Shown here piece by piece: positions 14,105-26,649 of a DNA stretch of 64,000 nucleotides (positions are counted from its first letter, which is position 1; each line of letters starts with the position of its first letter). The translations under genes and the position numbers were made by a program. The stretch spans positions 4,464,001-4,528,000 of the forward strand of contig JAJKFH010000374.1 of the NCBI GenBank assembly GCA_023333565.1. Direction: 5' to 3'. The stretch comes from Puffinus mauretanicus. Lineage: Eukaryota; Chordata; Aves; Procellariiformes; Procellariidae. The notes beneath the pieces were generated by a model. That model saw nothing but the letters and a program-made list of their open reading frames with translations. It made no database searches and was not told the origin of the DNA.

Positions 14105-14545
14105 TTTATCTTAGGCATCCGAAACATCCTGTAACAGTGAGTTGCACAATTCAGTTAGGTACTGTCTCAAAAGGTACTTTCTTTGCTTCAACTTTATTAC
14201 CAAATGATTTCATTACATATTTGTAGTTCTTTGAGTTAGAAAAAAAATAGTGCTGAATCATCTCCTTTTTTTGTGGTTTTATTTATACAATCTTAAGTGT
14301 GGTACTTTTTTGAACCTTTTGTATTTCCTCTTTTTCTTTTTGAGACAGCCTATACAGATCTGTGTACTGTGTTCAAGAATTAAAGTCAAAGGTGCACCAT
14401 TAACTCATAACAGAGATTTTTCTTTTGTACATTGTTCCTTTTTATTATAATTCTTGACATTCCACTTGCCTTTTTGACCATGTTCAACAGTGGGACAATC
14501 TCATCAAAGAATTAACTGCAATCACTCCAAGGCTTCTTTCCTCAG
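14105..14545 (-). mobile_element. Decayed CR1/L3-like LINE fragment, antisense
   Basis: Scattered stretches resemble, in reverse orientation, old sauropsid CR1/L3-like LINEs: GTGAGTTGCACAATTCAG then AAAAGGTACTTTCTTTG, TACCAAATGATTTCATT, TTTTTGAGACAGCCTATAC then TGTGTTCAAG, and CTTGCCTTTTTGACCATG then CACTCCAAGGCTTCTTTCCT. The order matches those elements. Divergence is high, so edges are approximate; the call is from memory of the consensus. Confidence 0.55.
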
Positions 14546-14945
14546 CTGTAAATGTTCAAATAACAAATAAGCGTTGTTCTGAAATATATGCTATAGCTCA
14601 ACAAAGAATCAATTCAGACAAGATATATGGCCTCATATAAATTTTTAGAGGAGGCTAGATTGTCCTTCTTAGCCTTATAAATTATGTATCTGTGAGAATT
14701 GCTTCTTTTAAAAACCGTGGCCCCGGAGGCTAATAATTTCTATTTATTTTGTCCTGTGTGTGTATTGTTCTCTCTGATAAATAGGTTTGTAACTGGCGTT
14801 TAGTAGATCTGGTTCAGCACCTTAAATGAGCAGTAACAAGCAGTATATAACAAAAAACGACCTACTGCTCCTTATAATAGCCCTCAAAAATGGGCCAAAA
14901 TTAGCTGGCCTATGGTACTTCCTTTTACCTTAATAACATTTTTTT

Positions 14946-14981
14946 CTCATTTCTGTAAGATAACTCATTTCTGTAAGATAA
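14946..14981 (+). repeat. Perfect 18-bp tandem duplication
   Basis: CTCATTTCTGTAAGATAA occurs twice back to back with no mismatch, followed by a partial CTGTAAAG. Probably a recent slippage or end-joining duplication. Confidence 0.9.
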
Positions 14982-17900
14982 CTGTAAAGTGTTGGAACCT
15001 GATTAAAAGCTTCCAAGTCAAGTGAGCTTCAGCGCCTGTCATTTCTTTAACAACATTTGCTGCTTTTGTTATTATATTTGCCAGGGTGGCTGTACTGGTT
15101 CCTCAGCGTGCCTTCCCTGCCATTATTATTTGGATAAAGGAAGACTTCATCCAGTAAGCTCTCCTTTTACCCAACTCTAGGGTTCTGTATATATTGATTT
15201 CTGATTTCAAGCTTACCTCCGAGAGGTATTCAAGATGTCATTAAATATGACCAGAGTGGAGTAGAAGTAACTGCCTTATACTCTGTGCTGCATACAGGTT
15301 CTAATATTTCCCCTTCTTAAATCCACTGGTATACATATACTGGAAAGGTCTGTCCAGCCATGAGTTTGTTCCAGTTGCAGCTCAGAAGGGTCCTCTAAGC
15401 ACAATGCTGGCTTTTATTACCTTTCTGATCAGTAAAGAACATTCTGAGTTTCTGTTTACGGTGAAAGTTCACATAAAGTGATTTGAAATCGTAGTAACTA
15501 GTGAATGTCCTCTGTGGAATATACATCTATACCTTCAGTTCTCCTGGATACCTCACTATATTTAGCACTGTTGTGCAAAGTCCCCCAAACCACAGAAAGC
15601 AAGCCATCTGACAGCTGGACTAACATCCAGAATCAAGTTTGAGGCAAAGCAAAAACAAAAAACAACCAGACAAGCAAACAAACAAACAAACCCAAAGGAA
15701 ATCAAGCAAAGCAAGACTTAAAGAATAAAGTGGAAAAAATTCCAAAGAGGGAGAAATAAAAGTTCAATCTCTTTTTAAAAACATAGACTGCAAGTCTGAG
15801 GAGCCTAAGTAGAAGGAAGCCATTCCAGGAAGAGCAGTGCTTGGGGTTATAAGAAAACAAAGCAATTTTCCTGAATTTAGAGGGTAGCAGAATTGAAGTG
15901 TATGCGTGTGGAAATAAAAGTAGTAGTTTACAAAACCTTCCTACAGTGCAAAATGGCTTGTTGTATTACTGAAAGAGCTTGTATCACTTTCAAATGAGAG
16001 CAGCAAAATCAGCAGTGATCTTCAGGAAGCAGTAACTAGGAATATTGTCTGCCAGATTTGGGCTGATGTCTAGTCATGTTGGAACCAACCAGGGCGGGAG
16101 GAGGAGGCAGTCTGCACAGTAGTGACTATCAAAAAATGAAGTAAAATGAGTGTGAGAAAACACAGTTATCCTGGGATTCTAGTCGGATTTCAGTTATGTT
16201 TTATAAATGCTTTTTTTTTCTTTCACATTTAGTTTCAGAAAAAAAAACAAAACAACATAAAGATACTGGGATAAACTCTGCTTCCACTTGCATCAGTAGG
16301 AATTGAGTTTCTTCAACAGGATTGCTATTGATTCATATCGATGCATTTGAGAGTAGGACTTGTCCTATTACCTGGGGTTCTCTCTCTTGGGTTTTGAATT
16401 GAAATGGTTTCTGCACACAGGGAACAGCTTTATACTTTCAGTCTGGATTACTTGAATTTCAGATTAAGAAAAAGAAGACACAAAGGTAAAGCCCTTTTCA
16501 GAGCACACAGTGCATGTGGCAGTTCGCGTATGTGTCCTCTCCAACACACTCCAACTGCTCATCTTACAAAATCACTGCCACCCCCATTTGACTTTCTTTC
16601 CACCTGGTCTGCTACAGAAAGACAGATGCTTTCAAAATGTAAAGGCACAGCACAGAGAAAACAAAGGCCTGTTAATTTGCATGCAGACAGGCTCTAGTTC
16701 TCCTTGGGTGGAGGGAAAGAAAAGAAAAAACACACTTGCAGAAATGTCAGACCTCAGAAATGTTGCCGAGGTCCCTTTAGAGGAAAGGAACGGGTTTTGG
16801 AGGAGTTGAAAGTAGAAGCTGAGAAAACCTTAGGGTCTGCTTCTCTTGGATTGTAGTTGCTCACAGGGCTGAAAGGATTGGGATTGTCAGGATATCATCA
16901 ATGTTTAAGTAAAATATATCTGGATTTACAGGGCTTGTAGAGCTTGGAAAGATGTCACAGATGAAGAATCTGTTTCATGGAAAGGTAAAAGAAAAAGTTG
17001 CCCGAAGTGAAGTAATTCTTAAGGACAAGCAAAATATTACAGATCTCCTGATCCAGGCTGTAGATTAGCCCCTATATCATTTAATAATGTTCAAAATGTT
17101 TTGGTAACAGTGCATATAACAAGAAACTGTTGCCAGGAGCCTATGGAAGGACATGATGTAGGATAGAGAGGTCAAGGTGAGGCCTTGTACATTCTTTTTA
17201 GTACTTTGCTTTTTTTTTTTTTTTGTATCATTTATCTACGACCATTCCATTATGTGATCATAATTATTTGCCTGAAGTCTTAGAGACATCATGGCAGAAG
17301 TTTATCTCCAGAAGGACTGTAAGTGAGGAAACGGTAATGTGGCTTTTGAGGGCAGCAATTTTATGGGACAGATCAGCAAAAGATAAATTCCTGAGGAACT
17401 TTAAAAACCCTTTTTGTCACAGTAGCCTTAAATAAAGAAGGGGAGAAGTAAAATACAGATTGAATGCTGAGTTGACTTCATTATTTATAAATAAAATGGT
17501 TCTCAGTTTTCCAAGATATAGTGCCAGCACTTGATGTCACTTGGAGGTTTCAGAAACATTAATGGTCACCTTTTCATGGAAAGTCTTTGGGGCAGCCCAG
17601 TGAATACCGATGCAGAGAGGAAAAAATGCACACTGTCTGTTAAAATTCTCTTGAGCCCTTTTGGCGCATGTAACTTGCATACTCCATGTGGAGTATGTAT
17701 TCAACTGTATTCAGCTTTTCCCTTGCTGTATGGTTCAGATTTTTTTTCCTCTAACTACAAAATAAACATAGATAGTGGCTCAAAGGTAAATCTTTTTTTG
17801 TCACATACTTACTGGTCTAGTTAATACCTCTGTTTGGTAACATGGAAAGAAAATATACTAGCTGAATACATGGGGAAAGGAATGAAAGGTCACATCCATC

Positions 17901-20900
17901 ATGAAGTGTTGAAGTTTAACAGTAAAGCTTGTCTTTCAGATTTAGAAGGAAGGTAGGTCTTGGTAAAAGCTGCTTTTAATGAGGTGTTGTATGTAGGAAA
18001 CTGCAATTGAAAAGATCTTGAAAATAAATCCTGGATTTGCCCCCTGTGTCCACGGTCACTGTTCTTTGCTGTAGGATTTTCTTTGTATCTTGCTTTACTT
18101 TTTTTTTCTGCTAGGAATGCATAAACTAATTGTTGCTTTTTTTGTAGCGTCTGGTGCCCTGGAGATATAAAATATCATGAATAAACTATATCTTGAACTC
18201 TGTGTGTGCAGTTTGGCTTCAGTAGCTCTGCTTTTGGTGTATTGTATTATATTGTGTTTTATCCTGGTAATTGGAACAGAAGCATTTTCATAACAAGCTC
18301 CTACTCAGTCCAAATAAGAGTATAAAAATCTTTTGCAAAACTCATGTTAAAGAGTTACAGGGAGCTCTGCCCAAGGGGGGGGACTGAAGAGAGCTGGAGT
18401 AAGCCTTCAGTCAGGCCCATGATTTTTTTTTAGACAAATTTTTGCATTTCTCAGTTGCAACAAAGTGTTAAACTGCTTTTAAAAGGGCTGTGTTCCCTTG
18501 CCTGTGGGAGGGGGTAGCAATCTGCTTGGGATGGGGAGGGCACCAGTTTGCTCATTTCCCTCCTCTCTCCAACAGACTAAAGGCCACTGGTGGTTTACAG
18601 TCCTCTGCTTCCAGAACCTTATCTCTTTCCCAGTTTGCCCTCTTATCCATGGGTTATCACTAGCCCTTTAAATAGGGTTTTTCCTTCAAGCTGGGAGAAA
18701 GGGAATGGCGAAAGGCATTATCTCATTTTCCTCAAAGGAGAGATCAGAATCATTTTCTCTTTCTGCAGGGGAGATTAGCTAAAGTTCCCGTCATCCCTTT
18801 CCCCACTTGCAAGTTTTTATCTCTGCCTTGTTAAGCTTGTAGGGCTTGAAGGTACGCAGCTTTCACTCTGCTGAATACCTCTTAATCCCTTTCTCTTCTG
18901 TGGTGGTGGTGATCTGTTCCATTAGACAAGCTCTTCATCTTACCTGCTCATGTTATGCCTTCGCTAAGGTGGACTCTTCTCAGAGCGGCCACAGATTGAA
19001 AAGAATATTGATGTATTGATGGTGATTGAAAAGCTGTATGAGAGGTTGTCCAGGAGGTTGATTATAAGGCAGCACCTTGCAAAAACACATGGAATCAGTA
19101 GCCAGGTTACCTGGTCAGTAGATATTCTTTGAATCTGTGAGCAAAAATTAATCACTTATTCTTCGCTAATTGCTGTGCAGATAAAGATAATTATATGGTT
19201 GCCAGCAAAAGATTCACTAAAACTGTGTTGGAAGATCACTTACTTCATATGTCAAAGAAGTGTTAAAGTTGTGCCAGCAATGGTTTTACCTGAAATAAAT
19301 CTCTGTTCACTGAAAATTCTCTTATTTTTGGGGTAGCATAAGAAAAGAAAGGTTGATTGTTTTCAAATGGTATCCAAGTTCATGCATCTGCTGGGAGCAG
19401 CAATCTACTTACCCCATGTTCCAGTGAAAAAAAATTAGTTATATCTTGAAGGGAAGTCCATCCAAAGCATGTACATGAAGCTGTTGCTATCCAGCATACA
19501 ATTAGCAGTCTGAAATTTACCATTATAACGAGAGAAAAACCAGGATGCTTACTCTTACAGTGCTAAACTTCAAGTAGTCGAAGCACAGTCCACATTTTTT
19601 AATGACCTCTTTAGCTACAGGACTGTTTGTTTTCATTTCCTAATAACAGTGTTGTAGTCTGAGGACTAGGGGGGAATGGTGTTAAGAAAAAAAAGTCCAA
19701 AAAAAAGAAGGAATTGAAGATATAAGGAACTTGTAATGAGTATTTTCGTATGAGTAAACTTTGAAATGTAAGGTAAAGCAGGAATCAGGAAAGGACTCTG
19801 AGAAATTGGAAGAAGTGGGGGTTTTAAGGAAAAGGTCTGTTGATACGAGGAGACAGGAGTAAATCCAGGAGAGGAATCTGACGTGGCCTTCAAGTACAAG
19901 AGGAGAGGTTTCTTTCTTATTGCTGAGATTTGCTAATGTGAATGTAGTGAAGTCAGTGAGAGTAACAGTCCTGAAGGATTTTGCCAATTTTATAGTATGG
20001 ATGGGTAGCAACTGTATTGGCTTCCTATATGATACATTTTAGCTCTGCCTGTCTGCACCAGACTTGAATCTGTGCAGTACACCTAATATGCCTTCATAAA
20101 CGTTGACACCAGCATACGGTGCCTCTCCTTGTTGAGGCTTGAAGATGCATTCCCATCACATGTACAGTGATGGGAATTTCTGGCGTGTTTAAATCAGTAG
20201 TATTAAATGTGGATATCTAATCTGAATTTAGTCTGGGTGTGTATTTTACAACCTAAAGTCATTGAACATGGTCATTACTTGGAACTACATGAGGGGAGCT
20301 GCAGGAGGAAGTGTTATGGTTGGTACAACTGGCTTTGCCTGCTCTTTCCTTTCAGTCAGTGACTGGTGGAAAGTTTCGGGAAAACACTATGGAGGACTAC
20401 TTTATTGGTAAGGCACTGCTTGGGGTGTGGTGTAGAAAAGTAAAAGACTGTGGTCACTCCTGTCTTTTGAAAGTCTGGAAGGTTTTCCATTTGGTTTAAG
20501 AGCAATTAGCTTCCCTCAGGTGGTCAAAGTCAGCTAATTACATTTTTGCTCCCTTCTAATTCCATCCATCTTGTAACTGCATTCTCCCCGCTGGATCCCA
20601 CGGTTATTTGTTTTGGGGTGGGAGCTGTTTGTTTCACAAGCAGAATAACAGAACAAAACAGTTGTTGGGATACAGTCTTCCTGTGGCTGCATTTCAGATG
20701 ACAATTGAACAAGTGACTACTAATACTCAGTAGAGATGTTGCTCAAATAACTATTTATCCACATCTCCTGGTTTTTATTGCCTGATTTCTCACCTGTCTT
20801 CTGTGATGTTTTAAGGGAACAAATGAGTCGCTATGTTCAGATGAATGCTGTAAAGAAGAGTGCAAAAGACAATGTTTGTATTGAAGCAGAGCCAATGAAA

Positions 20901-21037
20901 TGTGTCCTGACAAAGCTTGTGTGTATTCTTCAGTGCCATCTACTGGCACAATTACCCATTAGAGTTTTATAGGCCGAGAACATTCTCCTAATAGGCAGCA
21001 ATTTACAAGCATTTGTTTCTTTTTAATTTTATTTTAG

Positions 21038-21209
21038 GAGCAAGGCAAGATTGGTGTAGTCTTCAATATTGGCACAGTGGACATCTCTATTAAAGAGGAG
21101 AGCACACCTGTAAATGATGGCAAATACCACGTGGTACGCTTTACCAGGAATGGTGGCAATGCCACACTTCAGGTTGACAGCTGGCCAGTGAATGAACACT
21201 ACCCAACAG
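21038..21209 (+). CDS. NRXN3: Neurexin-3 exon: central part of LNS6 domain (172 nt, phase 0 to 1)
   Basis: Neurexins are presynaptic single-pass adhesion receptors; the sixth LNS (laminin-G) domain is shared by alpha and beta forms and binds neuroligins, LRRTMs, cerebellins and dystroglycan in the synaptic cleft. This exon encodes 57 residues plus one base, starting [18 protein letters not shown] and containing [21 protein letters not shown] and WPVNEHYPT: beta strands of a jelly-roll LNS domain. The GGNATL segment holds an N-X-T glycosylation sequon. It is bounded by acceptor TTTTAG before 21038 and donor CAG|GTACAT after 21209. It ends in phase 1, matching both the 90-nt cassette and the 308-nt exon downstream. 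Paralogue choice comes from recalled family sequence: [11 protein letters not shown] fits NRXN3, whereas NRXN1 has a different GVKFNVGTDDI-like stretch. The frame stays open into the intron until 21290, which has no coding meaning. Confidence 0.96.
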
Positions 21210-24200
21210 GTACATACTTTTTTCTCTTTGTTTTTCTCTTTCAGTGTATGTATACCTACAAAGTAATGTTTAATAACAACTGGTTGCTATAAAAATCTTT
21301 GTTGCTTCATCTCAACAATAAATTGACAAGCCTGGTGGTGCATATTCTGTCTGTTGGAAAACAAAGTAATGGTCCTTTACACTGGAAGAATAAGCATGCC
21401 AACTGTGTGGTATGATGCACATAGATCCTGCTATTTCAGAGGTCGCTGAGTGAATCCTGGTTCTGCAGAGAGTTACAAACTGATTCAACAACAAACTTGG
21501 TTTTGCTACTTGTGATATTTTCTAACTATTTAAGGGAGAAAAGTTTTGAACAGACCTTATGAAAAGGAGAGGTGACTCTAGCCACACCCAAGATACTGTC
21601 TATATAGATACAGAGGTGTAAGGAATGTAAGGAATGTGGAAGATTAAGTTGCAAGTATTTGAACAGACTTTATGCTTGCCTCATAATTTTTCATCATCTG
21701 AATTTCACTCTCTCTTAAGTTTGCAGATATAAAAGTTGACACAGAATCTAGCCAAAACTGTCAACTCTTAGTTGACTTTAGGACAAAATGCAGTGGAACA
21801 ATTCAATATCTCTTTGGAAATCATCACCCTAAATCCAGCAGGAATAGTGAACAACTGGCTCTTGAGTCACTGTCCCATGTTTTATCCCACCACTGGCAAA
21901 TCACAACCTCGTGACAGTATGTCACCATGCTAAAAGGTCAAACTCGCTCCAAGTGAAAAACAGATTGCTGTATGTGATGCTGACAGTGCATAAGATAGCT
22001 GAGGCTTGGTGATGTGCATGGTTACAAAAGGCAGGAGGAGCACAAGGAAAGAATTCCAATGTTAACCACATTCTTCTTATTCACATGTTGTTGTCTAAGA
22101 TCAAGCCGTGATCTTCTTGTTGGTTTCCAGTATTAAGTCTAAGCAACTTCCAGTTCTTCCTTTCTAGGTTGTACATAACTGACTGGGACAGAAGAAAGAA
22201 TTCTGTGATAAACATGAGGCGATTCGCTAGTTGTGTAGGAGTTGTGTAGTTTGAGCCACCTAACCTCAAATTATGAGAAATATCCTAATTGTTTATGCAA
22301 TGTTACACTAATAAATCATTCCAAGGGGATAATTTCATCTCTTCCGCTCACTCAGAAAGTGCACAGGAAAATTTTTAATGTGAGTGATCTGTCCTGTGGT
22401 GCTCTTTACCACATATTCAGCATGACACTTTGTCAGTGTTTTGGTGATGTATATGCAAAAGAGTACATTTTAATAATTATCCTTATTTCTGTGAAATAAT
22501 TGCTTTCGAAGAACGCCATGACAGACATGCTGAGTTAGATTCTAGCTCTGCTATCCATTGGTTAAAGAGGGAAGCGTGGCTAGGAGAGGCCCAAACCGAA
22601 CATCTTTGTTCTGCTCCTTTCATCAATTATTTTGTGGTAAAATACGTCTGATCCAGTTGGCAGCCAATTACAGTCAGTAAAAACCCCATGAATAAATTTT
22701 CTTCTTATATTACTTGCTGTAGTAAGTCCCTGGTGTAAAGAAACAAAATATTCAGCTCATTGCTTTAGAGATTTTTTTTAAAAGAGAAAATAAATCACAC
22801 TCAGAGACTACCTCAGTACCCTCTGCTTCTGTCTTGGCTAAAGGTATTCCTGTGTTTTCATTAGAAGATGTGTGGTTTTATAGAATCAGCATTAATCTTA
22901 TGTTCCCAGCTAGTATTGAGTATATGCAGTTGTACCCCAAGAAAAAAGGCACCTTTATATTCCAGACACCTTTTCCTTTCCATGCACGTATTTCAATTTC
23001 TGGCTGTTTGTAGATGATGAAGTTTTCAGCCTGTCCCTGTGAAAATAAGGCTTAGGGGATCATACTTTGTGTGTGTGCATGTGTCTCCCTTATTTTTTCC
23101 AATTTCTTTCAAACCAATTTTTTAGCTGAATTTCAAAAAGGGGCAAAAGTCGAAAAAAATAAAGATCCTACATGGCTAGGGAAAATAACCAAGGGAGGAG
23201 GGCAGTGTTCCAGCCTTCCCAGAGGAAAGGACTGTGGCTTGGTCTCAATTCATGTTAAATACCAGCATATCCATATAATAAAGAGGCATTATGAATGCCT
23301 CAGATTCAGGAAAAGCTTCAATGAGTCAATAACTACAGGAAACCAACCCTTATTAGTTCAATTTTCTGGGCAATTAATGGTTTAAAAGAAGACCAAACAG
23401 GAGCTTTTGAAATGAATAATTTGTTGTCTTTCACAGGCCAAATTTGCACTAATGTTTCTGGTACTGAGTGCAAGACCAAACTGGTGTTCTGCAGAGTTTC
23501 AACTCTGTAAAAAGCTTTGTGGTTGGGTTGACCCAGGTTAATCCAGCGTGTTTCAGCTAGAGACTGCTGAAACTGCAATTCATATCAAACTTGTGTAATA
23601 ATAGAATCCTGTATTTTACGCACAGGATCACTTCAATTCTAGAAACAGTTATTTGTAGTGTTTAAAAAACATATTTGTAGCACACGCATGTTTGGGTGCA
23701 CTGTGTTGTCTGTAATATGAACAATTTAATGTGTACTTGATTTTCTGCACAGTGCTACAGCCTAATGTTTGCAAATTTTGTAAACTAGCTAAAGTACCTT
23801 CCTCGTCATCACACGTGGTGCAATCTTCAGGCAGCGGAGCTCCATTCTGAATGGCATTTCCATGCTCCTCTCTGAGTTTTATTACCTGTAGAAGGATTAT
23901 ACATTAGACTCATAATTACTTGCTCAATGGAAAGTACAAATAGAAGTGGGATATTCATTAAATAAGCAAAGAGAGAGAATATTGGTTTTCCTTAAAACAC
24001 AGTTTTCAGTTAAATTGAAATTAAATGAAACTAGCCCAGTGGGACTGAAAGACTCCAAAGCTGTATTTTTGCAACTTCAAATAAAAGACAAGGAAGTGGA
24101 AGGAAAATAAAAAAGCAACAAACTTACAATTCAGGCACTGACATTTTGGTTTTTATAGCATCCAATTGCGTCTCAGTCACCTGCAACATGAGCTTTATGC

Positions 24201-24660
24201 TTTTTTGTGAGGAAAAGGGTTAGAGAGAAATGGTAATGGAGGGAATTAACTTGGAGCTAAGGTAGTTAAGCTTTGGGACTGAAATCACTAGGGATGAATC
24301 ATTAGGGATGATCTCTCACCCTTTGTACCATTCCAACCCTGCTGGAGTTTCTTTTACTGGGCAGTAAGATTGTGAACGGTGGCCCAGTACAGGTATCTGA
24401 GAACTGGGTGATGGCAAATAGCAGCATTAGCACTGGGGCTGCTATCTGCATATCAGCTGTCATGGTTTAGTTCAGCCAAAACCATTGAGCCATTTATGAT
24501 TTATTTGCATTAGTTTTGCCCTTTCTCCTCTCCCTCAAGTACACAATAAGGAGATGGGCTTTTGCCATAGGCTGTAGTGATGATGATTGATGCCACTTGG
24601 ATTGATGCCAATTCCTTGATGCTTGATTCATTAAGCTGGTCATCACAATGTATTTCTCAG

Positions 24661-24717
24661 TGTCCTGGTTTTGGCTGGGATGGAGTTGATTTTCTTCCTA
24701 TTAACTGGTATACAGGG
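24661..24717 (+). mobile_element. LTR 5'-end fragment related to the solo LTR at 56.3 kb
   Basis: TGTCCTGGTTTTGGCTGGGA then TGGAGTTGATTTTCTTCCT closely matches the first 40 or so bases of the LTR at 56271 (TGTCCTGCTTTCAGCTGGAA then TAGAGTTAAATTTCTTCCT), with the TG terminus in the same position. Similarity fades after about 24717. It is an old, truncated or diverged relative. A possible inverted LTR 3' end (TGTCATGGTTTAG) lies 200 bp upstream near 24459. Confidence 0.55.
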
Positions 24718-26649
24718 TATACACCTTTTGCTAACATACCTATGAATTTCTATTGCCCTAAAATACAGTTTTCCATGACTGCCTCCCTTCTGTTGTCTCA
24801 CATGCCTTCACCCTTTGGTGTACGTCCCACATAACAGGTTGGGCTTGGTCACTGTTATTTTCATGCTTTTATGTTCTTGCTGAGAGTCTTCTCTACATCT
24901 AAGTAAATCTTTTTAGTGATGAAGTAGGAGTCATTTTGGACTAAGAGTAGCTAAGCTGGGAAAGCTAGCTCAGGAAGAGGAAGCATCTGACATGTTTTTG
25001 TTTCAGATTACAGTAAAACCCATCAGATTTGAGGCACTTTACAGTGGGATAGAAGGATTTAAATTAGGAATCCTGAGGTTTGGGATGGAGTCAGCAGTTC
25101 TCAGAAGAGTTAAAAACAAATCTTCTGTCTTGACACAGAACTGGGATACCTCAGTCCCTAAGTTTTCATTAATTCTTAGACAGGAGATTTTTTTCTCTGT
25201 CCACTGTCTTTGCTTGCAAGGAAATACTTTGTGTGTTGCCACATTTATAGTGTACATCGAAACAAGCCTAATATTCCTGTTCATTTATCCATGCACTGAC
25301 TACATTTTCTGCAGTAGAAAAAGAAACAAAACTAGGTGAAGAGAAGCTGTAAAGCAAGAGTATCAGTGACACCAAAATAAAGTCTAATTGGAATAAAGTT
25401 TTAAAGGAGAAGATTAAAGGAAGGGAGGCAAAAGACAGGAAGAGGTTGTCATTTAAAGCAATACATGATTTAGCAAGAGAACTGTAGCCTGGATTTTATT
25501 AATGCATTTTAAAAATAAGAAATAGGACATTAAACAACTGGATCCTCATCAGGATTCATTAGTTCATCCACCCAATACAGATTTTATATTTTTCCTCTTT
25601 ATCATTCTCTTGAGTGATCTCTCAGCCTTCTTTTAGGAGTCTCTGCCCTTTCAAATGACATTAATTTGCAGTTCTATTGGTACTGAATAAAAGAAAAAAG
25701 ATTTCATCCTCTGTGCCCCTTCTCTCTCAAGTACGCGTTTGAGAGGAAGTTGGATTTTAGGAAAAGCTGGACAGTTAGCTCTTGACAGCAGATCTCTGGG
25801 GACTCTTTGACTGCTCTGGCAAGTACTGTGGCCTGATAAGTGCATATTTATAAAACAAAAAGTTGTTTCTGAGACCCTGATATCTGTGCTCGGGTTTTCC
25901 TTCACAATAGTTCCAGTCCGAAGGACTGAATGCTCCTGAACAGTTGGGGCATATCTTCTGGTTTAATTTCGTTTGAAAGGAATCCAGTTTGTATTCCCTG
26001 AGAGCATTTCAGTATGTGAACCAAAGCGTAGCAAGTGGAGAGAGTTGGGAGGTACACCTTGGAGGCATGCTCCTGATTCAAACCAAAATGCTGATGTAGA
26101 TGGATCTTATCGTAGTATACAGCTAGAACTGGACAGAGGAGCTCATTCTTTCATTACTCCTTCCCATATTCATGTCGCTTAAATAGTCAAATTTTTGTTT
26201 TCTACTTTCTCTCATCTTCTGCTCAGGGGGATCACTTTACCAATGCCGTTGACCATGTAACCGGCCCAGGAAAAGTGGCCACATGGGAGTGGAAACGATG
26301 TCAGGAGACAGGGAAAGACAAGATTACTTCCGTTATGAGAAGGCTGGTTTATGCCAGTTTAAAGTCTTCACTGAACTGCATCTTTAATAGTCTGGGTGAG
26401 ACAAAGTAATTCTTTCTCACCTGCCATTGCCTGAAATAAAACACTTTCCAGAAGCACAGGTTAAAGTGATAGTGGTATAGATTGTCCTACCTATCTAAAA
26501 TGTGAAAGACATGAAGTCTCTCTTGCTACAATATATTTTTCATTTACATGGTGCAAAGATCTGAAATTGCTTGGTTAGTACTAGGCACGTTATGTGAGAC
26601 AGGGAAGAAAGGTGGCTGAGTTCGTACTTGCTTCTTTCAAGAAGTTTTC

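Larger units (their letters stand above)
1..21037 (+). other. NRXN3: NRXN3 intron (3' part), upstream of the 172-nt LNS6 exon
   Basis: Non-coding, AT-rich sequence ending in a normal acceptor: a T-rich tract and TTTTAG directly before the exon at 21038. I looked here for the preceding neurexin exon (end of the first half of LNS6) and for the beta-neurexin first exon and recognised neither, so both probably lie upstream of the window. Open frames here are short (at most about 120 codons), without recognisable domains, and fit chance in AT-rich DNA. Identifiable content is repeats: MIR-like SINE fragments near 0.45, 2.0, 10.1 and 12.4 kb, a decayed CR1/L3-like LINE near 14.1-14.5 kb, a homopurine tract at 172-204 and an 18-bp tandem duplication near 14.95 kb. 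I see nothing else to annotate. Confidence 0.85.

Noticed and set aside
1..21037. Beta-neurexin first exon and promoter
   Set aside because: No CpG-rich promoter and no signal-peptide exon recognised in this stretch.
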